From contig VYZI01000351.1 of the NCBI GenBank assembly GCA_013397695.1, positions 251,057-315,056 of the forward strand: a stretch of DNA of 64,000 bases, written 5' to 3'. Made by a program: the position numbers and the translations under genes. Position 1 is the stretch's first letter, and each line of letters begins with the position of its first letter. The notes beneath the pieces are model-generated. The model ran no database searches and was not told the origin of the DNA. It saw nothing but the letters and a program-made list of their open reading frames with translations. The stretch is from Centropus unirufus. Lineage: Eukaryota > Chordata > Aves > Cuculiformes > Centropidae. Positions 14,401 to 28,462 of the stretch are shown here, piece by piece.

Positions 14401-17400
14401 CTTTGTGGTTTTAGAAGGCTTTCACATTTTTCCTTGTAAATGTCCATGAAATAAGTTTGTTTGACAAGCACGTTTCACCAGCAGAGAAGTGCTAAAAGCA
14501 TATGTCATACATCTGTTAAAGGGGAGGCTGTCAAAGTAGTTCCCTGGTTATTCTTAGTGCTGGGTTCCTGTTGATGCTTCTCTCTTTCAGCATCTTGAAG
14601 ACCTCAGTATCCTTTGTTGAGTGGAATTATTAAAGTGACTTTTGGAGAAATCAATCTCTGAATCAGAAAAAAGGCAGAGAATGTAACTTGTTCTCAACTA
14701 ACAGTAGCCATCAAACCATCAACTGTCTGCATCCCCTCAGAGGGTACTCAAGACAACAACAAAGCCTTGGTAGAAGATGAAAGCTAGAAGATTCCATAAA
14801 AGGGTAATGACTAACTAAAGTGAGCATTCACACCCACAGGATGGTCCTGGCTGTAGACTGAGGTGACAAGCTTGCATGAAAATTTGCGCAGCTAGAAAGG
14901 CTGCTACACTCAGGGCTTGCCATTGACCCAACTCTGCAAAGCCATTCACCAGGAATCAGGAAACTCTGTGTGTACGAAGCAACATTTGGGTGCTCTGGTC
15001 ATCCCTCGGGTGACCATTGGCTGGTGTTACAGGCTCCAGAGGCTGAGCCACTTGTAATCCTTTGATTCTTTAATGAAGAAAAGTGTGCTGGAGACATTAT
15101 CTCCAAGGTAAATGAAAGCACAATGAATCTAAGAACCATCCATCCCCAAAGCTCTCCCTTGCTCCAGACACACAGTCTCTCACAGGACACCCAAATACTT
15201 TGGGCAAAGTCTGGAAAACAGCTCACCTTTCCTGAAGTGCTTTGGCATTCGCAGCTGCTTCATTGAACGGTTCCAATGTTATAAAGTCGGGATATTTCAG
15301 TCCCATTCTCTTTCTATTCCCAACCTCTTTCTAGTCATATCACTTTCTATTCCCACATGAGACGTTTTTGGAGTTACAACAAAAAGTCTGTTCCAGGAGT
15401 CCCTGCTTCTGATGTTCTGCCAGAGCGAATGCACTTGGGTATTTTGCAGCCCAGCCCTTTCAAACATTGACAAACGCTGCTGTTTAGATCTGTTCTAGTC
15501 CACGTACATACACACCACTCATCCTCAAAGTATCCCAGTGCTTCACAAAAACCCTAAAAACCTTTTTTTGCAATATATTTTTTATTCTTTTTTTTTTTTT
15601 AAGCTTCTGCACCTGGTAGCAAGTGCAGGGAGAGCTGGGTGACAACTTGTGCTTGAAAATGAAGAAAGACAGAGAAAAATTAGGCTGGAGACAAGGACAA
15701 TAATACTATCATTTTCCTTATTATTTTTTAATAAAATACTATATCTGGTGTATTAGTTGTAATAAGCCATTGGATTTCCTCTTAAAATATTGTTCATCCT
15801 ATAATTGTAATCATGTTCCTCCCTTGTTGGCTCTCAGAGGTCAATAAATACAAGCAGTACAACAGCTGCTTCGTGCAGGGCTTGATTTAATTAGCTGCAC
15901 AGAGCCAGCTTGTGAGAGTGGAAGTGAAGCAAAACCCTCTTCAGGTCCCAGTTTAAATTGCTCCAGCCATGGAAGAAGAAAATGCCAAAGAATTCCCTGT
16001 TGTAAAATGGAATATCTAGACTTCGCTGCTGTATGGAGGGAAGTGCTGATTGCTGAAAAAGCAGCTGTTTTGATCAGAGTAGCAACAACTGGCATCAGTC
16101 CTCATTTTGCAAGGCATTGATAACTGCAAACACAGATTTGCTTGTTCCAGGCAGTGAGCAGCTAACACGAGCAGCCCCCAAACTGTGGCTATCAAGGAAA
16201 GCAGCCTCACTGATACAAGAAGGAGTTCCTATTACAAAAAGTGGAATATTGTGATTTAACTAAAGCACAGCTTTGTCTGAGAAGTTATGTTTTTGAAAGG
16301 TAAGTTTTGTCTGAGCAAGTGTTTTTCTGAAGGTTACACAGAATGTTCTCTGATAAGGTGTTCTTCTATCCCAGGCCTTGTAGTTTTGTGTGAAGTATGA
16401 TATGTGCCGGGCAGACGCCTGTTCTCCTGTAATCACCTTTGTTTTCATCCAAAGACAAGGTCAAGCAAGGACCAGGAGCCAGCTCCAAATTATCAAGACT
16501 CTTTCAAAGTTTCATAACATCAAAATTAGACCTTGGAAAGTAACAGAATACGCATAAGATTCCTGGGAAAATGTATCCATATGTGTGTAAGTGGGGAATA
16601 TATTCTGTAACCAGCTTTTGTCTCATTGCACATGATGGATGGAGATCACTCCTGCATGTTGCCCAGGCCTGATAAAGGCTGCTTGCTTTCTAAAACTCCC
16701 AAACGAGTCTTAGAGAGTTTTATTTGCAGGTATTTATGATCATCATGATGACCCAGTTGCTGAGCCACAGGATTTTACACACTTTTTCCAAAGGGTCCTC
16801 AAAGGATGACAGGGTTCATCAAACACAGCTCTGAGACACAGTTTTCAGTGAAGAAGCTAAGGACCTATTAGACACATGTAACCCAGAACCAAATTTCTGG
16901 ACCAAAAAATGCCAAACTGTTTACCTTAAGGATGTTTCACAATACTTCAGTAGCAACAGCACAGTATAGAAAATCATTTCAGTTTAGTGGGAAGCAACTA
17001 TAGAAGAGAAAATTTCCACAAGACCTTTTTCTTTCCTGTTTGATGGAAGAATTCAAACCTTCATTTTCAGGCCTTCCTCCAAAGCTTCCAGTTTCCTCAG
17101 GAGGGATAACTTATGTGGTAAATAAATCCACTGTTCCCACCAAGTCCTCAAATGGCATCCAAAGAGACAAGAAGGAAGAGACTAATATGCAATGGCAAAA
17201 ACGAGGCTGTGTGATGAGCTAGAGAGATACCTGAGCAGAAGAAGAGACCATTTGGTGGTCCAGAGAGGTCTTGGGAGAAAGGACTGAATTAATTTGATTC
17301 AATGAGGGGAAAAAAAAGGCCCCAGGGGAAGAAGAGAACCACCACTGCTTGCAGAGATGCTGGGGGGTTTGTTTAGCTTTGTGGTATTAAACCCTGGAAA

Positions 17401-20400
17401 AAAGTGTATTTTGCAAAGATACTTTTTACGGGCTCACACCTCATCTAAATGAAATAAAAACTATCCCACTGCTCAGTCCATGCACAAGATTTGATCTGCC
17501 ACGTCTATATTGGTAGCACCTCCTTTCTATTTCATACCCTGTACATTAACCTGCTGGGTTTAGAGAGAGCACTGCACCATGCTAATGAATTTCTAGTACA
17601 GCTTGACAGCTCTGGTGCACAAACTGAAATAAGCTGGCTGTCTTTGCACATCTTCTTCCAATGGAATCCAGTCTCTATTTTATGATATAGAGCATCTGGT
17701 TCCAGAACTGGGCTCCACAGATTGCAAATTACTCTTCACAATGAAACCAGACAGTCTAAGAGTTACTTCAGGTTACATTTAGAAGAGCAAATTTAAATCT
17801 GGATTTTAAAATTGCCTTTGATTGGGAGACTCAGTTCAGACTTTGGGTTCAGCTCCTTCAGAAGAGGTGATGAAGCTGCAAAATGCAAACGTTCTAACTT
17901 TCACTTTTGTTAAAACCCAGGACTTCTTGTCAAGCAAAGGAAGTGTCAGTGTTAGGACAAACAGAACCACAGTTCCAAACCTTACAGTTGTTCTTAGGTT
18001 GATAAAGAATTTCCCATCAGAGCAAGATTTCTCCATAGGACAAATGGTGCATGCGAAGGGGGAAGGTTTTCAAGGAAAAAACTTATTCAAATGTTTCTTG
18101 GAGTATTTTTCCTGCTTCCTGATCACCTGGCTTTCATGTAGAGGGCCGTTCTATCCACTGCCTGAGTGAAAAAACAGCTCTGTCAAGGAAAAGAGAGAGA
18201 AGGGAGAATACAACAGGAAATGAAAGAAGAAAGAAATAGCAGGGAATTAAGCAAATGTAAAACCAATTATGCATCTCCAAATGTTAAAAGCAAAAAGAGA
18301 GGGAGAGTTTCATCCTTATGGGCATATTTTACTGTAGGAAGTGTTTTAATTGCTTTCATTCTAAATTGAGGTGAACAATCACTGTCACAGCATTCATTGG
18401 ATATTGCAGTAGCACAAAACAAGTCCCAAATCAGAAATGAAGCGGTCCCTTGGTGCTGTACACAGACCTAGCAGAGACAATTCTTACCTCAAAAGGGGCT
18501 GAGTGCAATAAAGAAAACAAGCAGCCAGTGCAGGGAACATTGCTATTCAAGGGCACTGTGCCCACAGGACAACATCGTGCAGTACTGAATGGAGCTTTGG
18601 TGGTGTTTGAAGGCAAATAGCACTTCACTTTTTTAAAGTGAAAAATTGAGCCTTGTGAAAGAAAGCAGGTACTTTCACAGGAAAACATCTTTTGCTGAAA
18701 ACTCAACTATTTCCCAGCAGAAAGCTTTTCCAGTCGGTGCTTTCCAAGCTGGATTCCATGGGGGGAGGTTGTGAAGCTGCAGAATTGATGCTCTGTGGTC
18801 AGCTCTCTGTGGAGCCAGATTACCTACACAACATTTCCAATTAAAGCTTGGATGGAAACACTACTTGGTGGAGCCATTTGCATGTGGAGCTGGGGAATCA
18901 TGGGTGTAAGCGAAGCAATTCTAAAACACTAAGATGTAGCAGAACCATGATTTGGGCGTTACCGTAAAACAGTAAAACTCCACAAAATAGCAGTTTCACC
19001 ATTGGGAAGAATTCCCTTTTTCATAAAATGACTGCACACACAAACACTAGAAGCCAAGACTCAATTACCTTTGTCTCTGAATTTAACCTAGAGGCAGGTA
19101 CATGATTTTCCCAAGTTGTTGGAGAAGAAAAAATGCAAACTGTGAAATCTCTGATAGAAATGGTAAGAGAAAAGCTCAGTTGGATAAGGTGACCATTCCG
19201 AGATGAAACCCCATCTGAAACTGTTAGAAATCAGAAGGGTGCCTGCATCTTATCAAGCTTGGTCTGAAACGTCTCAGAAGAGGTGGAAAAATATGAAGGC
19301 TTTCTTTTATCCTATGTTTTGGCTAAATGATGTCATATGGAAAACAAGCCCTGCTCCAGCCAGCTGTTATCATTCCATCCCCATCCCCCATGCTGATCTC
19401 CTTTGAAGTTGAGCATAGATATTTCCAGAGACAAATGCAAGCTCCCCTTAGCTAAACAGTGTGAAGGAACAGCCTTCTTCCCATACGTAACCCTAACCAG
19501 AGCCTCACAGCTGCTCCAAAGCTGCTCCACGCCAGCCAAGAAATGCTTATAATAGAGAAGTCAGGAGAGTGCTGCGAGACCCAAATGCTGTTGCTGGGAA
19601 AAACACGCTTCAGTCCTTCACATCTGGATCTTGCAGTTGACGGGGTCACCTCATGTGTGGCCAGAGACACTGCCAACATACTTAGGAAGTTCACTGATGT
19701 CTTCCAAAGGTCACTGCGCACAGCATGGCAGAATCAAAACAGAAAATACAACTGGAGAGCAGAGCTGTAGCAAATGGGGAAGAGTAATTACTCCTCCTAT
19801 ATTTAGCTTGTCTTTTCAAGGTGTTTAAGTTGAAAAGACAGTTTTGAAGCTCGGCTGCAAAGAATCATATCTTATTTGTGTGCTTTTTTTTTTAGGTTGT
19901 GTTCCACAAAAACATATGAGTCACATTCTTACACAGTATGCCAAAAAGAATCGAAACACAAAAATATTTGTTCCAGGAAAGCAATTATTTTCCTTTTAAA
20001 TTTCAAGGCATCTTTAGGACAGCAGATGCATGTTATAAACTTAATTCTTCTTAAAAAAACAATGAGTGTATGCATATTTGTATTTATATACAGTAAACAT
20101 GAATATGCATGTCCTGTCAGGGCGCAAGCGCTGTGTACTTGCTCAGTGGCTGTCATTCACCCCTCTGGAGGACATCAGTTTACCCTCCAGATATTTCCAG
20201 GAGGTTTATGGAAGGATTTCTGTGAAGCTCAGAGCAGGTATTACCCAATTTGCCTATTACATCTGGATCCACAATCCTTAATGGCAGCTACCATAGTTTC
20301 ATTGCTGTGGTAGCAACCACTGCAGGACTACACAGTCCCTGTTGAAGATGGAACAGTTACCTCTCTGTCCCTGGATCCTCCTGCAAAGGATAACTTTGGG

Positions 20401-23400
20401 AACCAGGCTACTAAAAAGGAAAAGCTGTGTATTTCTTTCTAGGAAGTCATTCTGCCTTCTAGGCACAGAATCCCCCCTAGTATCTACCTCACTGTCATCT
20501 CAAAGGCGTTCTCAGAAGGTGCTTAAGACTGAGGCAATTGCAGCAGAAGTAAAAATGATATCAATATTTATCAACTTTTTCTAGTCTTGTTCAGTTTTCT
20601 TTAAGATGTCAGCTTTTCGGGAAAGAAAAATAGATTTTTCTTTGGTGTGCTTAAGAAATAATACCAACAAATTGACCAAGAGGTCTTCAGGAAGCACTGT
20701 ATGTGACATCTACATAGTTTGTTCTCCCATAGATCCTAGTAATGGGATTAAAAATAACACAAATAAACTATTGTCTCACTTATTAAACCCACACATGGAC
20801 CCATGATATACAGATTCTATTTCAAGTGGTTATTTTATCCATTTCTGCATTATACCAACAAAAATTGATGAATATATGTCTGGCCCACAAGGAGGAAGGA
20901 GGCGGTGGGAAAATGTGAGGAGATTACTCCTGGTATAAAAAAAGAATGGATGTACAAATTGGTAGGTAAATTGGCAGGACAGGTAAATCAGGGAACTTGC
21001 AAACAGGAGAAAATCATGCAGTGACAAACTGCAAACCGAGATAGGAGTGCTGGATCGATGGTGTGAAGCAGAAGATATGGATTTGAAGAGGACGGGAGAC
21101 AAGCAAGGGAGGTGATTACCAGCTTTGTTTCATGCAGGCCATGATGGGAAAAATATGACTATTACTGAATCAGAAAATGAGGTGGCTACAATAACAAAGC
21201 GAGAAAGAGCCAGGGTTTGGGTAACTTTTCTATCTGAAAAGACAGTTAAAAAAATGTAATCCTGGAGATAAAAATTATTCTGCAAAACAAAGTCACAAGT
21301 CCCTCATAGCATTCATAAATAGCCCAAAATCTTGTTTACAGTTGTAATTTCTATTTGATGGAGTTATTGTCACAGAGATTAGCAACTCCTTTCAGTTCAG
21401 AGACATTTAAATTTAGCAGCAGGAAAAAGAAGTTTGTTGAGTGTGGAATCCACCCCTGCTGCTCCAAAACAATCAGAAACAGGAAAAAGTAATCAAAAGG
21501 GAGTTTTAATGAGTTATAGGGCTATTGTTTACTGGGGAGGCTGAAATCCAAGCCTGGAGGACCTCTGTGACCCTGCACTGCCTCTCGGTGGCAAAATATT
21601 TGCTTAAAATTACGTCAAAACAACACAATGCGTGTGTCCGAAGGCCAAGGTAGGGGGGGCAACGCTGAGAAAAATAGTGGAAATTCCCTGAGTCTCTGGA
21701 TGTACCGAAAGTTTTCCTTGAAAAACAAGGCAATAAACAGCAGCCGTGCTCAAGCAAACGCAGGCAGCGTCTGCCCAGGGGCTGCCCAGGGGGAGGCTGC
21801 ACCTGCCAGGCAGCCCCAGGAACACCCGGACTGCGCGGGCACCGAAGGCAGGGAAGGCTGATCCTGCTGGGCACGGGGCTGGACGGGACCAGGAGCCCCT
21901 CTGAGAGGCCCAGGGCCACCAGCCCAGGGAAAGAGACGCTGCCACCACCTCGTGAGGCCGTCAAAGTGAAAGCTTCCCAGGGAGAGGAGGAAGCTCCTCT
22001 GGAGAGGGGCTGAAAACAGGAAGCGAGTTTTTCCAGGGAAATAGTCAGGCAGAAGTGCTGGGGTTTTGAGGAAGGAGACTTTTGTTGCTTTCCCAGAACT
22101 CTCCCTGAGGTAAAAAAGCGCAGGATGAACGCAGCGGCAACAGAACCATTTTACTGTAAAGGACCAGCAGTTGTTTCAGCAGCGCAGGTCGGAAAGTAGC
22201 CTCGTCAGGCAAAGATAGCGTTCCTCTCTGCCTGACGGGTGACTTCTTGGGTGGAAAAACCTCTGCCAAAATGTTCATGACTTGCTTTTAATGTACATCA
22301 TGCTCCAAGGAATGGGTACGGACCTCACCAGCCTTCTCGAAGGCAGCTGAGAAGAAGGGAATCAACAGGTATCAAAATAAGCAAAAAAATGGAATGTTTC
22401 TCAGGGAATACAGACATGTTGATATGGACAGCAGACTTTCCCCTGGAAAAGTAGCAATTCCTCCAGGAACTGCTCAGACAGCAGCCATTGGTGACAGGGG
22501 CGCAGTGTAGGCTTTGGTTGTGTAACAGGACAGACGTCCTGCTTAGCCACACGCTCCATGGCCCAGAGAGCTGGATTACTGGTCCATCCAAGCAACATTC
22601 CCAACAGAATGATCCCACAAGGGTACCAGCCAGATCCTTGGGGACAGTGCAATGAGTGTGATGGTCATGAGCGAGCCCTCTTGTCCAGACATTCCTCTCC
22701 CACCTTTCACAAGCTGCACTCATACCAGTTGGTGGCACCACACGCAGCTTTGCAATATCCCAAGAGATTCCCCTGGCAGCTGGGAAAGGACATGTTTTGC
22801 ACACTGTGATGAGAGAGAGAGGAAGCGACTCACAGCAGCTTCCAGGTCAACAGTCACCATGCAAATTTTGTTTCTTCCATATCCAGCCAAAAATCAAGCT
22901 TTCCCTTTGCATATCACACCCAGGCCAGCATGATGTCACTAACGACCCTTAAATTTTGTCATAATTGCCAAAAATTATCAACTAAAGACAGATGAGAATC
23001 AGCTTTGCTCAGGTAGCCAGTAGTTGACACATTACTTGCCATTAACACATTAAAATTGCTGTTGCTTTGTATAACTGTTTCACCTGACAAACTGACAAGC
23101 CAGACCAAGTATTTTTATTTTACCAACAACTCCTACATTATGAACAGATTTTATTTCGCTTTTATGTTTGTTAAAATTCTGAATAGCCCTGTTTTATCTG
23201 CACAAGATCAGTTAATTGAGTATATGGCTTTCGAGGGAAACATAAAACAATAGCTTTGCCTAAAGTCATATAATTTTCTGTTCACTCATATCTCTCCACC
23301 AGAAAGCCAAAATTTTTTAATTAGGCAGAAAGTATAAAGTCAGCCCACAAGCAAGAATTTAAAGGCAGAAAGCACCCATAAAGAAACTTTCAACGTGGCC

Positions 23401-25578
23401 CCTAAAATTCAGGTTCATCAGCTTCTTGCAAGGCCAGTTAAAGATTTTAAGCCCATTAACATCCCCAGCAGCTACAGCTGCCACTGCAGCTGCAGACAGT
23501 CAGCGTTTCTGCGGGTCAAGTTCAAGGAGCTGAGGCTGGACCCAACAAAATTAAAGCATTCAGGCCCACTGCATCTGAAAATGTCACACACACTCTGTAA
23601 CACATTCTTGTACATTCACCCGCTCCCACCTGATTTTCTAGAGCATGTGCAGTCATGAGCAGCACTAAAGACCTATGAAGGCCTTGCACCACTGATTACC
23701 GTCCTCAAGCGAAGTTCCATTTGGTAGAGCTACACCACATTTATTAAGAAAGAGATCACCCTGATGTCATGCGTGCACTTCAATAAGATCCAAGATGCTC
23801 ATTACCAGCTACTCTGTTAGTATAACCTATAATAAGTGCAATATAAATGAGCTAATAGCACAATTTCTTAGCTTTTAGTTGGTAACTTCAGGTCCATTCC
23901 TACATTTGGAATCGGATTATGGATTTGCACAGACATACCACTACCTGTAAGAACATCTTGTTTATATACATAAACAGAAGCCTCATTCCAACCATTCTTT
24001 AATATTTTTCAAAGCCACAAGCCCTCACAAGCACTCCTTCAGCTGCCAATCTGGAAAATGCCAGCATGTCTCAAAATGTTATTTACAATTGAAATGCAGA
24101 TCATCAGCTTGACCTTTGGAGCAGAAGAATACATGTATATGAACCAGCAGAAGAAATAGCTGTAGTTTCCTTTCTTGATGAACGAAAACATGTTTTGCCT
24201 TGTCTTCTATCTGTAAGCAAAACTGGAACTGGGAAAAAAAGACATGTAGTAAAAAGCACAGCTACCCCCGCCTTCCTCACTGCTCACTCTCTCCTGCAAT
24301 TGTGTAAAGCGAGGAAGTAAAAGGCTGCTGGAGACTGAAAAACATGGGTTTTTTTTGACAGTCCATCTGCAGAAATTTTAGCAGCTGCTGGCATACCCCA
24401 CAAAAATTAATATTCTTGTTTTAAAAGCCAGAAACGAGTAGGGTCTTTTTTCACTGAAAAATGGAGGATATTTGAAATGTGAGAAATAAAGTTTTTATTT
24501 GCCAATTCTGGGGTTTTTACTGCTTGCCAGAAGTCACTGAAGTTTTTTGCCACTCATGTCTGCAGTACTATCTGCTCCATCTTTGCCTCCTGGCTCGTTG
24601 CAGTCTTCCTGATTCATGAATGGATGTCACCAGAGCTATCCATGAAGAAGAGTCATTAACCCAGCCCCTGTGAGTTACTGTCTGAATGATCAGCCAAGGA
24701 TGAGTGTGTGGGCAGAGACAGGCTGTGTCCATGCCACTCAGAGCAGCCAGAGCAACATAACTCCTGTCAGATTGCCCTCAGAAAGGTCCCTCGTTTGGAT
24801 GACGAAGAAGCCACAGTGGGGGCTGTAGAACCCCCACGCACCAACCAAAGCCAAACCCCAAACCTTTCTTGGTTTAGCATAAGCAGCCTGGCAGGTCTCA
24901 GGGTCAAGGACCGCCTTGTGGGTGTATGTGGACATCATAAACTAGGAGCTAAATCCCTCTCACAGCTTGCAATGAGTCCTAGAAACAGCTCTCTTTCTTT
25001 CCAGCCCCTCGGCTTGCAGCAAGGAAAGGTGCTCCCAAAGGAAACAAACTTGTTCTGAGAGTCCTTGCACACCAGTGCTCAACAGGATCTGTCAAAAATG
25101 GGCCGAAACTCTCCTCTCACAAAAAAGTGCTCATGGAAAAAAAAAGGTAGAACAAAGTCCTTTCATTTTTTTTTTCTCACTTCATTACCTCAGGGTCCCT
25201 CGTGCTGACACCACAGCACTTCATGAGTCTGTGGAGAACCGTTCACTATGGCAGGAAGGACAATTAGGAAATGTGGAGAGATGTAAAACTGTCCCAGAAG
25301 TAGCCTGACTTGAATTCTAATGGTTTCAGTAAACAGGAGTGCAGAGCACTGCAAGATATTTAACAAGGCCACTGTATCTGTGTTGTGATGATGTGGAAGC
25401 AATGAGCTAAAACCACCCTGAGACACAACTGGTTCCATCACTGCTGCCTTAGCTAAAGCATACAAAAAACATCCTCGGACTGATCAGGAAGAGGGTCTGG
25501 TTCAGCCACAGCTAGTGGAAACCGAGAGTGTCCTGGAGTGGTGGAAAGCCAGGTAACTTATTAGTTATTAGTGTCCTG
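11412..25578. other. Intergenic or upstream DNA without recognisable genes
   Basis: No coding exon can be supported. Visible structures are a poly-T run near 13,208, a T-rich tract at 15,562-15,600, a short hairpin near 18,625 (TTCACTTT and its complement around three T's), and a locally GC-rich patch at about 21,740-21,990. The longer open frames (115 codons at 17,822; 145 codons at 19,876; 152 codons at 21,506 minus; 159 codons at 22,325 minus) show no family resemblance or splice context. Confidence 0.55.
15562..15600. repeat. T-rich low-complexity tract
   Basis: Two poly-T runs (7 and about 14 residues) are separated by an AT-rich spacer, ending at the 'aagctt' after 15,600. It is low-complexity sequence, possibly the tail of an old retroposed copy inserted in minus orientation, although no body is recognisable beside it. 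Confidence 0.7.
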
Positions 25579-25633
25579 AAAATAATAAATAACTAAATAA
25601 CTAACCAACCAACCAAATAAATAAATAAATAAT
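25579..25633. repeat. (AAAT)n / (AACC)n compound microsatellite
   Basis: A run of AATA, AACT, AACC and AAAT tetranucleotides forms a short imperfect simple repeat. The clean part is four or five AAAT units at about 25,614-25,632. No gene or transposon body is recognisable next to it. Confidence 0.85.
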
Positions 25634-28416
25634 TTTAGAAACTGAGTGAGGAGTTGCCCCATAGCTCTGAGCAAACAGTCTGAAAAATGGTGTAGGGCAG
25701 GAACATTTGGGAACCCACTGGGTTCTCCTAGTTACAAGCAATGAGAAGAGGGAGACAATGATGACATTGTCTCCATTATTAGAATCAATTACCTTAATGG
25801 ATATACGAGAAGAGGAAGTAGAGAGAGGCCAACTGCTTCATAGGCATGTGAATAATGAGGTGTTAGTGTAAATCAAAACACTTAAGGAAATTAAATAGCT
25901 TCTAATAATGTCACTTGATTACAATGTGTATTTTTCTCTGCTTGGATCACACATGGACTGGGATCTCTGAGCCAGTTTTGGAAGTACCATAAATGCTCTC
26001 ACCCAGCATAAATATTTATTGTGTGTCTCGTCACTTCCGTCCTCCAGCTGAACTTTCCTCCTCTCCTCTTCACACTCTGTCAGCTGAAGATCCAAGTCTG
26101 GGATTGGCATGCAGACAGGGGAGAATGAAAGAGAGAGTGAGAGAAGTTGCAGGATGAGTTCACTCTATCAGATTGTAAGAAATTCAGCAAGTTTTTTATT
26201 TGGCAGCAGAAGGTCTCTAAATCCAATTTCACACTGGGTTTAGCTTGAAATGGCACAAATATCTGAGAAGCCAAGTTTCATTAATGCCAGGGCTCAATAC
26301 TTCTGAAAGTGCTGCCAGAAAGTTAGCAGGAGATACTCTGGCTCTGCTTTGACCGAAAGCTTGTACAGACACTTCCCTGTTTTGTGTCACCTTCTTCCCC
26401 CAGCGATGTCTAAAAACGTTCCAAATGGGGGACTGATTCATTCAGGAACAGAATCGATGTGGCAATTGTGCATAGAAAACACCAAAGTGCTCCAAAGTGA
26501 AGCAAGCTGCTCAGATACCTTCCACAGAGAAATCCTGGTGAAGATGTGAACCGAATATCAACATTAGGAATGAAAGGGATCTTTATATCCTAAAGGCAAA
26601 GCCGTGCCAGGCAGAAGAAAGATCTCAGTGCTGATGCTACAGGTGAGGAACATACCTGGGTCCCTAAGGCTTTCATGCATCCTGTGTTGCTTGTCCAGCA
26701 AACCACGATCGATATTGGTGGAGCTTCTCACCATGCACACCAGTGCCCGCCAGCAAGCGAAGAACATTACTTGCCAGTTCGGTGAGAAGTGAGTCAGCAT
26801 GGCAGGAATGCCTCACACCCTTCCTCACATGTCCTTCCACTTGAAGTACATTGATTTGCACTGTAGCCAGGCCATGGAATAACACCCCAGAAGCTGGGCA
26901 GCGCTTGGCCTACTCTGGACATGGAAGAATGGAAAATAATGGTTTGAGCTGCCTATGAGAGAGGCTGAAGAAACAAGGAGGGAAGTGCTCAAAATTAGGA
27001 ATATTTTGCATTTCAGGATTTCTTCATCCCAGTTTTGGCTCCTAGCAGAACTGGCCCCAGGGAATGGAAACATCAAAAGCAGCTTATCTCACAATCCAGG
27101 CCGTTGTGCAAAATGTTTCCATATTCTGATCACACCACTTGTGTATTATGTCTCCTCAAAGAGAATAAAATCAACTTTCAAGATCCAGGTTTATTTTTTT
27201 TCCCCCAAAGAATAAGTGACAGAAATGGTCATGAACTGGAAACACCATAGCAGCAATCTGGTGTCTCATTCCATTCTGCTTACATTTATAACTAGGCTAA
27301 AACAAGAAAAGGTACATCCAGCATTTATTTTGCTTACAACCTTTACTGTTTCTTCACCGAGTCTGATGAGGAGAATGAAGGTGAGCTTGTCTGTTTTATG
27401 ACCCAGATCAGTCAATCTATCAAAATAAATTGCTTCTCTCAGCAAACTTTGCTTCTCCCTCTAAGTCACTTGCAGTGAAAGGACAAGGTTCTGTGTGCAT
27501 GAAAATCACAGGAAACCTAACGAAAACCCCTCTGTTGTGAAGCCTGTCTATTCACTACTGGCAAAGGCATTTGGGTTGCAGCAGACCTAAGCCACAAGTA
27601 CGTAACAGCCTCCCACTGTGATCAATAACACAGATCACTGTAGGTACAGACATATGGGAAATAAATAGCCTGGATTTTGAAGGCAGCTGTCCTAGCACCA
27701 GCAACATAGCTTGCTGACAGGAAATCAGAGGGTTTGAGGGGATCCTCCCCTGCAGCACACAACTCTGGGGAAGTAGTTGGTGAGAAAGGATCTGAATGCA
27801 AAGGAAGGGATAACTTCTGAATGTTGCTGTGTCCTACTGCTCTATTTCCTTTAGCCTGAACACCAGGAAAAGTACTCAGACATTCAAATGGCACAGTTGG
27901 GTGGGTGGAGTAGACAAGGACAGCTCCATGGCTTTGCATTTGCTGTAAAAAGGTTATCAGGTGGGTGGAAACAAAAAAATAAGAGCAGGGATTTCTCACT
28001 GTTTACCATTTTCACCTATTGCATTTGCTTTTATTCTGTGAGGTGCACTTTAAGCTTCTATCAGACACAGCTGACCTGCAAGCTCTTTTGAAAGAATCCA
28101 CCAAATCGGAAATTTAAAGCCAATTTTTAACTGTCTCTGCAAATACAGGATTACAGAATTGAATACTCATTTCAGAAATGCTCCACTGGCTCTGATAGCA
28201 ATAGTCCTTCAGTGAAGCAAACTGCTAATTATAAGCATGTGTTGTGTTCTTCAGGACTACAATGGAACATTCAAACTACAAGGGATTTTCTGAAAGCACT
28301 TTAGGCTTCTCAAGGTGGCCTGATCAGAAGGGGGAAACTACTCAAAGAGCAAATCATGAGATGTCAATGTTTTTTAATCGTATGATACTTGTGGGATACA
28401 AGAAGTGGTCATTTAT
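25634..28416. other. Intergenic DNA with one strong hairpin
   Basis: No gene is recognised. The notable element is a perfect inverted repeat at 25,751-25,774 (10-bp stem, ATGA loop). Short open frames around 26.3-27.2 kb and the 125-codon minus frame ending at 27,999 have no recognisable family features. Confidence 0.5.
25751..25774. repeat. Perfect short inverted repeat (hairpin)
   Basis: GGAGACAATG is followed by ATGA and then by the exact complement CATTGTCTCC, giving a perfect 10-bp stem with a 4-nt loop. It lies in non-coding sequence just upstream of an AT-rich run (attattagaatcaatta). It is too short for a canonical pre-miRNA. It could be a palindromic protein-binding site or chance. 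Confidence 0.8.
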
Positions 28417-28462
28417 AAACAAACAAACAAAACAAAACAAAACAAAACAAAAAACAACAAAA
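28417..28462. repeat. (AAAC)n / (AAAAC)n microsatellite
   Basis: Three AAAC units grade into about six AAAAC units, a typical A-rich simple repeat. It may be a derived poly-A tail, but no retrotransposon body is recognisable upstream. Confidence 0.9.

Noticed and set aside
21506..22809. GC-rich patch with overlapping frames up to 159 codons, as a possible small CpG-island gene.
   Set aside because: CpG density is modest and patchy, no splice-bounded exon or family resemblance is seen, and frames overlap on both strands.
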